A DNA stretch of 64,000 nucleotides from CAYGYG01 sp964354155 (GTDB lineage: Bacteria > Hydrothermota > Tepidihabitantia > SM23-42 > CAYGYG01), in NCBI GenBank assembly GCA_964354155.1, contig CAYGYG010000006.1:71337-135336 (forward strand), given 5' to 3'. This document shows positions 34,972 through 42,567 of the stretch, one piece after another. The notes beneath the pieces were generated by a model that saw only the letters and a list, made by a program, of their open reading frames with translations, was not told the DNA's origin and ran no database searches. The translations under genes were made by a program, and so were the position numbers. Within the stretch, counting starts at the first letter, position 1. Every line of letters begins with the position of its first letter.

Positions 34972-34999
34972 ATTATATCTTTATTGGGAAGTATGTCAA
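34972..34999 (-). promoter_or_regulatory. Promoter of the M23 peptidase gene, predicted leaderless
   Basis: TTGACA (34999-34994), 16-base spacer, TATAAT (34977-34972); GTG start at 34963, eight bases further. Confidence 0.7.
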
Positions 35000-35061
35000 C
35001 AATAAATATCGAAAAGTAACATGATGGCCAGGATGTCCAGAAAATACGGAGTCTTTGCATT

Positions 35062-35156
35062 CGTAGGGTCGGATTTTACATCCGACCGGGGTCTGTTTGG
35101 TGGCATGTAAAATGCCACCCTACGTTCTCTTGTAGCGTCGGATTTTATATCCGACC
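35062..35156. repeat. Composite palindromic repeat
   Basis: CGTAGGG (35062-35068) and CCCTACG (35118-35124) enclose two hairpins, GTCGGATTTTACATCCGAC and GGTGGCATGTAAAATGCCACC. A further GTCGGATTTTATATCCGAC hairpin follows (to 35156). The middle GGTCTGTTTGGTGGC occurs in inverted orientation at 42337. Confidence 0.75.
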
Positions 35157-35164
35157 AAAGCTAG

Positions 35165-36214
35165 CTATTCACCCCAGCTGGGCTGAATGGTGCCGTCGGG
35201 CCCGATCGCCGGTGCGTTGCGGCTGAAGTCCTGCTGGGAAAGCATTTTGATCAGCTCAATGGCGCGGTTGAGCGAGTCGCGTCTGGGAATACCCGGTTTC
35301 TCCTGATAGACCGGCCAGATTCGGCCCGCGACAAACCGGCCCCGGAAGTCAAGCTGGGCGTCAAGGATGAGGGAGAGGCCGCAGGCGCCGTTCAAGTTGA
35401 AACGGCCGTAGGTGCAGAAATTGCCCAGACTGTAAGCGATCAGTCTTTCGCGGTAGAGTTCCAGGGCGCGGGGCACGTGCGGGCCATGGCCGATGACCAG
35501 GTCGGCGCCGCTGTCGATGACGCTGTGCGCGAAAACGACCAGATTACCGCGCGCCTCTCCAAGATAAAGCTCGTTTTCGTTCCGGGTCCGTAACGCCCGG
35601 GTTCCTTCGGCACCACCGTGCATTGCGACGATAACGATTGTACTTTCGCGCTTGAGCGCGGCGATCTCTTGCTGGGCGGTTTGAATGTCGTGGATCGAAT
35701 AGCAGTTGGGCGAGAAACAGAAGGCGATAAATGCTACTCTTGTTCCGTCAATCACCACGCGGGCGATCTTGCCGAGTGGTCCGGAATACCCGATCCCGAC
35801 CATGTCGAGCATGGCCAAAGTCGTGTTGAGTCCGTAGAGACCGAAATCATTGACATGGTTGTTGGCCACGCTCAGCAGGTCGAAACCAGCATCCTTGAGC
35901 AGGTTGGCGTAGCGTCTGGGCGTGCGGAATGCATAGGTATACTTGCCGGAACGCTTCAGCGTCATGCCGCGGTCCAGAATCGTCCCTTCAAGGTTGCCGA
36001 TCGTCAGGTCGGCATCGGACAGAATATGCTGAACATCGCTGAACAAACTCTCCGGATATTCGGGCAGAACCGGTGTGGGATAGGTTGAGCCCATCATGAT
36101 GTCGCCGACCGCCATGATCCGTAGGCGGAAAGTGTCGGACCGAGCCGGCGGTTGAAAAGTCTGTGAGTGACCAACCGCCGTCAAGAGTGCCAACAGAAGG
36201 CAGAATCGTCGCAC
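35165..36214 (-). CDS. CapA-family secreted metallophosphatase-like protein
   Basis: 349 residues from GTG 36214. A signal peptide (MRRFCLLLALLTAVGHSQ) leads into a PGA_cap/CapA domain: IMAVGDIMMGSTYP, TIGNLEGTILDRG, SVANNHVNDFGLYGL, VAMHGGAEG and VIGHGPHVPRALELY, which supply the Asp, Asn and His ligands of a calcineurin-like metal site. CapA proteins take part in poly-gamma-glutamate or other capsule export, and many relatives have no known substrate. There are no capB/capC genes nearby, so a capsule role is not shown. The promoter places the start codon at the expected transcription start. Confidence 0.85.
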   Translation of the reverse strand: MRRFCLLLALLTAVGHSQTFQPPARSDTFRLRIMAVGDIMMGSTYPTPVLPEYPESLFSDVQHILSDADLTIGNLEGTILDRGMTLKRSGKYTYAFRTPRRYANLLKDAGFDLLSVANNHVNDFGLYGLNTTLAMLDMVGIGYSGPLGKIARVVIDGTRVAFIAFCFSPNCYSIHDIQTAQQEIAALKRESTIVIVAMHGGAEGTRALRTRNENELYLGEARGNLVVFAHSVIDSGADLVIGHGPHVPRALELYRERLIAYSLGNFCTYGRFNLNGACGLSLILDAQLDFRGRFVAGRIWPVYQEKPGIPRRDSLNRAIELIKMLSQQDFSRNAPAIGPDGTIQPSWGE

Positions 36215-36219
36215 CGCAC

Positions 36220-36248
36220 ATTATAACACGAACCGGTGACGGTGTCAA
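36220..36248 (-). promoter_or_regulatory. Promoter of the CapA-like gene, predicted leaderless
   Basis: TTGACA (36248-36243), 17-base spacer, TATAAT (36225-36220); GTG start at 36214, five bases further. Confidence 0.7.
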
Positions 36249-36313
36249 CTGAGGTCAGCGTCTCGTTCGCGCGCGGCCGGCGCAACAGCGTTTAATGATT
36301 GAATCCTTTACGG

Positions 36314-37057
36314 TCAATCGGGAGCTGGGAAGGATATCCCGACTACAGGGATGTACCCGTCGACACCCCAGTAGTTTTCGAGTTCCCGGTATATCCTGAA
36401 GACGCCGCATTCAACGGTCACCGACCGCATCCGTAGGCCCAGGAATCCCCCGACCGCGTCAAAATAGGGATCAACCGGCGGCGGTGCCCAGCCTATCGGC
36501 GGCGGCAGATCGAACCAGCTGATGGCTTTGCCGCCGGCATAGACCTCGCTGGTATTCGACAGGTCCCGGCTCGCGATCAGATCCAGGCTGTAGCAGCCAT
36601 TGGGGAAAGTCGAGAAGACTCTCGGAAAACCGGAGACACCGACTTTGACCGCCACGAACACGGGCCGATTGATGATCTGTAGTTTCGATGCGACGCCGAG
36701 ACCCGAAGTACCGCCGTTGAGCGTGAAATCTAATCGCTCGTCGATCAGAATCCATCTTATCTTCCCTTCGAACATCGGCACCGTAGACCCGACGCGGGCC
36801 GGCCCGGCGGTGTCCGAGATTCCGCTGACCACGCTGCCGTACAGGTCCGCCTGTTTCGCATCTCCGGTAATGAACTGGTTCGGTGCTTCATGCTTAGACC
36901 CGACCTTGGCCGTTTCGAGCGTCGCAAGAGTCGGGCAGCCCGCACTCAGACTGAGCGCCACGATCGCAATATCCAGAGCGATCTTCAGGCGAGGGGATGT
37001 CCGGTGTAAAGACCGCCCCTCAGCATTTGTCAATGATAGCAGATTGCTGGCCAACAT
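36314..37057 (-). CDS. Putative lipoprotein of unknown function
   Basis: 247 residues from ATG 37057, with GGGAGGG a few bases upstream. The N-terminus is long and charged and then has a hydrophobic segment ending in a lipobox-like LSLSAGC near residue 41, so processing as a lipoprotein is likely. The rest is beta-rich (IRWILIDERLDFTLNGG, FVAVKVGVSGFPRV, FRIYRELENYWGVDGYIPVVGISF) and matches no family I know. The ending could suit a small beta-barrel or a periplasmic lipocalin-like fold. It has no operon partner. Confidence 0.55.
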   Translation of the reverse strand: MLASNLLSLTNAEGRSLHRTSPRLKIALDIAIVALSLSAGCPTLATLETAKVGSKHEAPNQFITGDAKQADLYGSVVSGISDTAGPARVGSTVPMFEGKIRWILIDERLDFTLNGGTSGLGVASKLQIINRPVFVAVKVGVSGFPRVFSTFPNGCYSLDLIASRDLSNTSEVYAGGKAISWFDLPPPIGWAPPPVDPYFDAVGGFLGLRMRSVTVECGVFRIYRELENYWGVDGYIPVVGISFPAPD

Positions 37058-37429
37058 GATACCCTCCCTTCAGTTTCCAACCCTGACATTGATGCCCATT
37101 TTACGTGGTGTAGCCGATTGAGGCGAATAATGCTAGTATGAACAGGCCGACGAGTAGGTCAAGAAGACATAGCCCTGCTGGACAGATGGTCGGAACTCTG
37201 GAAGCTAAGTCTAATGAACGGGTCATTCTTTTGCAGCCTTTGTCTGACGATCTATTTAACAGGGCCATTCATCCTCCTACAATTGTATATAACTCGCAAA
37301 ATCTGTGCCAGATTCGAGGCGTCATAACTATTGATGTTTCAGCGGGTGACGGCGACGCTTCAGGATGAACCTGTTGCGAATTGCGAAAGAGATCGCGAAC
37401 CGATGCGAAACGCGGTACCGTACGAATGG
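37058..37429. other. Non-coding stretch, nothing recognised
   Basis: 372 bases between the lipoprotein gene start and the MFS gene end, both on the minus strand. Only CCTGCTGGACAGA, also present at 39768, and a run of GCGAA-type repeats (about 37375-37412) stand out. No gene or RNA is supported. Confidence 0.4.
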
Positions 37430-38593
37430 CTACGAACGGATGGGCAATACCGGCCGGCTGGGGCCGATGCTACGCCCGGATTTCCAGAAGAAGATAATGT
37501 AAAGCACCGTTGAGAATAGGTACAGCCCTGCGGTTGAGAAGAAGGGAACTGCGTACGAGTAACGCTCGATCATGCCGCCGCCGACATTGGCGCTGATCCC
37601 GCGCCCCATGGACCAGGCCATGACCAGGAGGGCATTGGTCAGCGCCTGCTCTTTTTCGTGAACCGCTTCCATCGCGAAATTGGTCACCAACGGCTGGGCC
37701 ATGTTCATCAGCGTCGCGCGCACCAGGAAAGAAATGACGGCGAGCGGCAGAGAGCCGGTCACACCCATGAAAATGAGAAACGGTATCGAGAGGAATTGGG
37801 ATCCGATTACCACCGCGATTTTCCCAAACCGTTGGGCAAGCAGCGGACTCAAGAGCAACCCGGTTATCATCAGCCCCTGGTTAATGGCGAAGTAAGTCCC
37901 GATCAAACCGGAGGGCAGGGTGAAGCGGTCGCGGAAGTAGAGGTTGATGAAGGGAATCGAGAGCCCGGCGCCCAGGCCGACGAGAAAAGTGGGCAGGAAG
38001 AGCTTGAAGACGAGCCACCAGTTGGTCCCGGGCGTGGCTTTCAGTTCACGGCTTGCCGTCGGACGGTCTTTCTCGTCGATCGACAAGTAGGGGACGACGG
38101 CAATCAAGACCAGTCCGCCGAATATCATCAGGGTGATCCGGTAGGCTCCGACCAGGTCGATTCCGGCATTCTGGATGATGTGGGGAAGGAAACCGCCGAT
38201 AAGACTGCCGATCACTCCGGCAAAAAGCGCCAGGGCATAGTTCAGGCTGAAAAGGTACGGCCTTTCCTGCACCGTACTGTAGCGCATCAGGAAAGGAGCG
38301 GCGGCGACCTGAAAGAACGTCATCACGATACCTGCAGACGCCCCGCAGATTATTATGACCCAATACGCCGGTACGGCGACTTGAATAAGGGTGCAGGCAA
38401 CTGCTAACGGCGTGGTTATCGCCAGTACCCACTTCACTTTGCGGTTCCTAAGAAAGATCGAGGCGGGTATGGCGGCGGCGATCGTGCCGATGGTGGAAAG
38501 CGAAATGATCATGCCGATTTTTGATTCCGGGAAGGCGAGCTCCCTGAGGTAGAGATTGAACAGAAGATAGAAGCCGGAAAACCCCATACCCAT
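37430..38593 (-). CDS. Major facilitator superfamily transporter (N-terminus uncertain)
   Basis: 387 residues from the first usable ATG at 38593. About twelve hydrophobic segments are seen, with an MFS-type loop (FLRNRKVKW) and a second-half repeat (LAQRFGKIAVVIG). The annotated ATG falls inside the first membrane helix: the same frame stays open upstream for ~35 codons and reads RLFTKNARLFLAGTFF before it, but has no ATG, GTG or TTG before a stop. GGAGG lies at 38697-38693. So the gene either starts at a rare codon or carries a frameshift. The substrate cannot be told. Confidence 0.75.
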   Translation of the reverse strand: MGMGFSGFYLLFNLYLRELAFPESKIGMIISLSTIGTIAAAIPASIFLRNRKVKWVLAITTPLAVACTLIQVAVPAYWVIIICGASAGIVMTFFQVAAAPFLMRYSTVQERPYLFSLNYALALFAGVIGSLIGGFLPHIIQNAGIDLVGAYRITLMIFGGLVLIAVVPYLSIDEKDRPTASRELKATPGTNWWLVFKLFLPTFLVGLGAGLSIPFINLYFRDRFTLPSGLIGTYFAINQGLMITGLLLSPLLAQRFGKIAVVIGSQFLSIPFLIFMGVTGSLPLAVISFLVRATLMNMAQPLVTNFAMEAVHEKEQALTNALLVMAWSMGRGISANVGGGMIERYSYAVPFFSTAGLYLFSTVLYIIFFWKSGRSIGPSRPVLPIRS

Positions 38594-38801
38594 GAAGAAC
38601 GTCCCGGCGAGGAAGAGCCGGGCATTCTTCGTGAAGAGCCTCAGATGATAAAGATAGTCTCTAATCGGTTTGGTGATAAGTAGCGTCGTGATCCTCCAGC
38701 AGGGCAGTCGCCAAAGTATCTCTTACTGATATCTCGGTTCTCTGTTCTCTATTTTTTCTCGCTATTTTCTCTTCTGTTTCTACTTTCTTCTTATCTCGCT
38801 A

Positions 38802-39692
38802 CTATTTTCTCCGTGTTCCAATCTTCATGATATCACTGATACTTGCTTTCTTGTTGATCACCGGGAAGATGACCGGTTTCTTGGCCGAAATGAGCGTGGT
38901 CACGCCCGGGCCATGACCGGCAAGCCGACAATCGGAATGGATCACGATGCCGATGGTTACCGCGCCTTTGAGCCAGCTGCGGCCGAAGATGTTGTCGTGA
39001 TTGATGATGGCAACGAAATCGCCGAACCGGAGTTTGTCCAATGCGTGCTTCTTGAGCATGGCCTGGTCCGTGGTCATGATGTCATAGTCGCCGGTACCCA
39101 TCGACGTCGAACCGACGCCCGAGCCCATCAGCTCGCCCGGCACGATTGCCGCGACCGGAACGCTGATGCCGTGTTTGTCCTTGCGCTCCCGGATGCCCAT
39201 TTTCTCGAAGAGGTTCGGGTCGAGGTTGTAGACGGCGATCTCAGGATAGTCAAGCAGCCCGAATCCCTGTCCGAAACCTCGGATCAGAACCTTGTCATCA
39301 AGGGTCATTTTCTCAAGCGCCCGGTCCGGAAAGTCGATGATGACATGTTCCGCGCCCCCGTGATGTCCGGTGACGACGCCTTTGGTTCCCTTGGCGTCGC
39401 CGGTGACGATTCTTGCTTCATTGCCGATGCAGGCGTAGAAATTGTACCCCATATTCGTCGGGTCATAACGGTTCTTCTCATCAAGAACGGTCGACACGCC
39501 CGGTTCGATATGATCGCCGGCCCAGCCGAACGCGGGATCACCAACCTTGATGTTGTAGACGATGCCGCCGACGCCCGGCAGCATGAAGGGTTTTCCGTCG
39601 TTACCCACGCCGTAGCGGCCCGAGTTGGGCGGATTGACAACCTTGCCCTGAACCGAAATTTTCACGACTTTGGCTTTGTTCGTTCTCATCAT
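38802..39692 (-). CDS. DUF4438-family protein
   Basis: 296 residues from ATG 39692 (or 39689); AAGGAGG sits at 39703-39697. The in-frame ATG at 39725 is one base from the -10 box and cannot be used. The protein is cytoplasmic and matches DUF4438, known from Thermotogae and other thermophiles: GKPFMLPGVGGIVYNIKVGDPAFGWAGDHIEPGVS, NFYACIGNEARIVTGDAKG, KVLIRGFGQGFGL, GSGVGSTSMGTGDYDIMTTD and VTIGIVIHSDC. The function of the family is not known. Glycine- and histidine-rich loops suggest a metal or nucleotide site. Confidence 0.8.
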   Translation of the reverse strand: MMRTNKAKVVKISVQGKVVNPPNSGRYGVGNDGKPFMLPGVGGIVYNIKVGDPAFGWAGDHIEPGVSTVLDEKNRYDPTNMGYNFYACIGNEARIVTGDAKGTKGVVTGHHGGAEHVIIDFPDRALEKMTLDDKVLIRGFGQGFGLLDYPEIAVYNLDPNLFEKMGIRERKDKHGISVPVAAIVPGELMGSGVGSTSMGTGDYDIMTTDQAMLKKHALDKLRFGDFVAIINHDNIFGRSWLKGAVTIGIVIHSDCRLAGHGPGVTTLISAKKPVIFPVINKKASISDIMKIGTRRK

Positions 39693-39726
39693 GAAACCTC
39701 CTTGTCTTCTGCCCCCGCCCTGCATG

Positions 39727-39754
39727 ATTATATTCGGTTATCGCGTCGTGTCAA
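39727..39754 (-). promoter_or_regulatory. Promoter of the DUF4438 gene
   Basis: TTGACA (39754-39749), 16-base spacer, TATAAT (39732-39727); gives a leader of ~28 bases with a strong Shine-Dalgarno. Confidence 0.7.
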
Positions 39755-39871
39755 CGATCCAAAGAGAGCCTGCTGGACAGACATCGGCAAACTCGCAATG
39801 ATGACAGTGACATGCCGGCGGTCTCGTGACCTTAATCCCTGGTCAATTAGTTCCCAGGTGAGAAATAGCAG

Positions 39872-39899
39872 TTGACAATATCGTCAATCCAAGTAGAAT
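39872..39899 (+). promoter_or_regulatory. Promoter of the second C25 peptidase gene
   Basis: TTGACA (39872-39877), 16-base spacer, TAGAAT (39894-39899); leader ~66 bases. Confidence 0.65.
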
Positions 39900-39972
39900 T
39901 TTGCTATTGTTTAGGGGTGGAGTTGATGCCGAGAGATTGTTGCAGCAGTTTTTCAAGCAAGGAGGTTTTACT

Positions 39973-42228
39973 ATGAAGATGTTTCGTATAGCTTTAGTCC
40001 TGGGCGCGATTGTGACCTTCGGGTTTGCGGCCTGGGTGCCGGTGTCGGTTCACACGGCGCCGACCCTACCGGAAGTGAAGGTTCTGAAGTCTGATCCGTT
40101 GGAGACGATCCTTGAGATCAATGTTTACGGTTTTGAGATCGACCGGATTGATGCTCGGGGTGTGCTCTATGACGTAATCAGACTGCCCGGGGAGATGACC
40201 ATCCTGGATGTCGGCCGGCCTGAGGTTCCCCGCATTCCTGAGGCGCTCTGCATTCCGAGGGACGCGAGGGTAATCGCGACCGTACTGGAAAGCGAGAAAG
40301 TGACGCTGAAGGACTACAATCTGTTCCCGGTCCAGCAGCCCCTGATCGACGGCGCCGTCGAACCGCCTTTTGTGATCGACCACGTTGCCTATGCCAGCGA
40401 CCGTCTCTTTCCTTCACAGAACGTTGATATCCGGAATCAAGGTATGTGGCGCGATGTCGATATCGCCAACACCGACATCTACCCGATTCAGTGCAACCCG
40501 CTCCGCAAAGAACTGACGGTCTACACGCATCTTGTCATAAAGTACTCGTACATCGGCGGTAAAGGCTATCCCAAGGCAGTTGAGCCGAAATTCGCCGCCA
40601 TGTATCGCAGTATCATGTGCAACTACGACCGGCTTAACATCGGCGTCGAGAACTTCTTCACCGCCGGAGTTCAATACCTGATCATTACGAGTCCGACCTA
40701 CTACAACACGATACAGCGCCTGGGAAACTGGCACCAACGGCAGGGTTTGAAAGTACGATATATTCAGAAGGCGTCCTACACGGCGCAGGAAGTCAAGGAC
40801 TCGGTGCTGGCCGAATATAACAGCAACAACCCGAGGATCTTGAAGTGGGTGCTGTTGGTCGGCGATGTCAACGTAGTGCCGACCTATACCGGCTGGGGTT
40901 GTCCATCCTCTGATATCTGGTTCTGCGACTCGGACTTGAACATGTATCCGGAGTGCGGAATATCCCGGCTTTCGGTTACCGACACGACCAATCTCCGCAA
41001 TCAGATCAACAAGATACTCAAGATGATCCAGAATCCGGCGACGACCAACAACTGGTTGACGAAAACGGTCCATGCGACCCATAAAGAGGAGTATCCAGGC
41101 AAGTATTCGGCCTGTGTCCGCGGTATCTACAACTATCCGTACCGGTACTACCGGTATACGATGGATACCTTGATGGGCGGCTGCCCGGGTTCGACCAATG
41201 CCGCGCTGACCGCGGCGATCAACCAGGGTAGGGCCGTGGTCAACTACCGCGGTCATGGCGACGTAACCTACTGGGTGGCCTGGGGTGCGGATAATGCCCC
41301 ATGGGCCATCGCCAACGTCAATGCCCTGACCAACGGAGACCTGACGCCGGTTGTCAACAACAACTGCTGCCTCAGCGGCAACATCAGCTTAAGCTGTCTC
41401 GGCGAGGCCTGGATGAGCAAGTATCCGGGCGGCGCGGTTGCTTCGCTGGCTGCTTCCAATCCTTCCTACACCTATGCCAATCACTGCTATGACAGCACGT
41501 TTTTCATTGCGCTGGGCGATTCATTGAATTTCTCGGCCGGCGGCCGAACCTGGCGGGCTCCTCTCTGGGATATTGCCTGGGTCCAGAACTATGCCGGGGC
41601 CAACATGGTTCTAAGGCACGGGAGTCTGGGTGCTGAGAACTACAAGATGTACATCTTCCTGGGCGATCCGGCGATGGAAGTCTGGACCGGTCCGGCGGTG
41701 CCAACGGCCTTGACTGCGACCCACGCCGCGACGATCCTGCCGGGTGCACAGAACTTCGCGGTGCAGGTCAACGGACCTCAGGCAAATGCCCTGGTCTGCG
41801 CGTCTAAAGGCACCGAGGTTCACGCCTACGCGTATACCAATGCGGCGGGAAGGTGCACGCTGGCGATCAACCCAGCGACGATCGGTACGATGGACGTGAC
41901 TGCGACCAAGCACGGGTTCCTGCCCTACCAGGGCACGGTCATCGTGTCGCTTGCGGTCGAAGAGCAACCGACGGCGCCGGTCAGCGAGCGGATTACCATC
42001 TCCACGGTACCGTTCACGAAGAGCATCAAAGTCGCTTACGCGGTTGCCGGTAGCCGCAACGTCTCGATCAAGGTCTTTGACCAGACCGGGCGTCTTGTGG
42101 CGACCAAGCAGCGTATGCTCAGCGGCAACGGCACGATGGAATGGAATCCCGATCTTGCGTCTGGTGTCTACTTCGTCAAAGTGGACGCGGGCCGGGAATA
42201 CTCACAGAAGGTTGTGCTCGCACGGTAG
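39973..42228 (+). CDS. Secreted C25 (gingipain-type) cysteine peptidase
   Basis: 751 residues from ATG 39973 (AAGGAGG at 39959-39965). Signal peptide, then a ~200-residue pro-domain, then the C25 fold: VQYLIITSPTYYNTIQRLGNW, LLVGDVNVVPTYTG, His428 in VNYRGHGDVTYW and Cys465/Cys466 in VNNNCCLSGN. A carboxypeptidase-regulatory-like Ig segment and a type-A sorting domain (FTKSIKVAYAVAGSRNVSIKVFDQTGRLV ... LASGVYFVKVDAG) follow. It is a compact relative of the 1544-residue enzyme at 20934 without the FG-GAP propeller. A clear terminator follows. Confidence 0.88.
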   Translation: MKMFRIALVLGAIVTFGFAAWVPVSVHTAPTLPEVKVLKSDPLETILEINVYGFEIDRIDARGVLYDVIRLPGEMTILDVGRPEVPRIPEALCIPRDARVIATVLESEKVTLKDYNLFPVQQPLIDGAVEPPFVIDHVAYASDRLFPSQNVDIRNQGMWRDVDIANTDIYPIQCNPLRKELTVYTHLVIKYSYIGGKGYPKAVEPKFAAMYRSIMCNYDRLNIGVENFFTAGVQYLIITSPTYYNTIQRLGNWHQRQGLKVRYIQKASYTAQEVKDSVLAEYNSNNPRILKWVLLVGDVNVVPTYTGWGCPSSDIWFCDSDLNMYPECGISRLSVTDTTNLRNQINKILKMIQNPATTNNWLTKTVHATHKEEYPGKYSACVRGIYNYPYRYYRYTMDTLMGGCPGSTNAALTAAINQGRAVVNYRGHGDVTYWVAWGADNAPWAIANVNALTNGDLTPVVNNNCCLSGNISLSCLGEAWMSKYPGGAVASLAASNPSYTYANHCYDSTFFIALGDSLNFSAGGRTWRAPLWDIAWVQNYAGANMVLRHGSLGAENYKMYIFLGDPAMEVWTGPAVPTALTATHAATILPGAQNFAVQVNGPQANALVCASKGTEVHAYAYTNAAGRCTLAINPATIGTMDVTATKHGFLPYQGTVIVSLAVEEQPTAPVSERITISTVPFTKSIKVAYAVAGSRNVSIKVFDQTGRLVATKQRMLSGNGTMEWNPDLASGVYFVKVDAGREYSQKVVLAR

Positions 42229-42245
42229 CTAACTACTCGAACACA

Positions 42246-42275
42246 GGGGCGGTCATCAAGACCGCCCCTTTTTTT
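42246..42275 (+). terminator. Rho-independent terminator after the C25 peptidase gene
   Basis: GGGGCGGTC (42246-42254), loop ATCAA, GACCGCCCC (42260-42268), then T7. Confidence 0.9.
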
Positions 42276-42314
42276 GTTATTACGAAAACACTCAAGGCAT
42301 TGGATTTGACAGCA

Positions 42315-42378
42315 ACGTAGCGTGGCGTTTTATACGCCACCAAACAGACGTGGTCGGGTACAAGACCCGACGCTACGT
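42315..42378. repeat. Composite palindromic repeat, inverted relative of 35062
   Basis: ACGTAGCG (42315-42322) and CGCTACGT (42371-42378) enclose the hairpins TGGCGTTTTATACGCCA and GTCGGGTACAAGACCCGAC. GCCACCAAACAGAC between them is the reverse complement of the linker in the 35062 element. Confidence 0.75.
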
Positions 42379-42530
42379 AACCTCAGAAATTGGAATTTTT
42401 GATTTTGCTGGGTTCTTCTTGCCGGCAGCTTCTGACTTCTCGTGGGTTCGTATCTGATACCCTGCTATTCTGATACGCCTCCCACTGATTCACTGATGCC
42501 CTGATCAGCGTTGCGGCCCCGTTTTCTTTA

Positions 42531-42558
42531 TTGACAGACCGCCGGTTATCGCTTAAGC
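42531..42558 (+). promoter_or_regulatory. Likely promoter of the M28 peptidase gene
   Basis: TTGACA (42531-42536), 16-base spacer, weak -10 TTAAGC (42553-42558); ATG nine bases later and no Shine-Dalgarno. Confidence 0.45.
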
Positions 42559-42567
42559 TGGGACGAA

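Noticed and set aside
39725..39732. Leaderless start of the DUF4438 gene at ATG 39725
   Set aside because: The ATG is one base after the -10 box, upstream of any possible transcription start; the downstream ATG pair with AAGGAGG is the real start.
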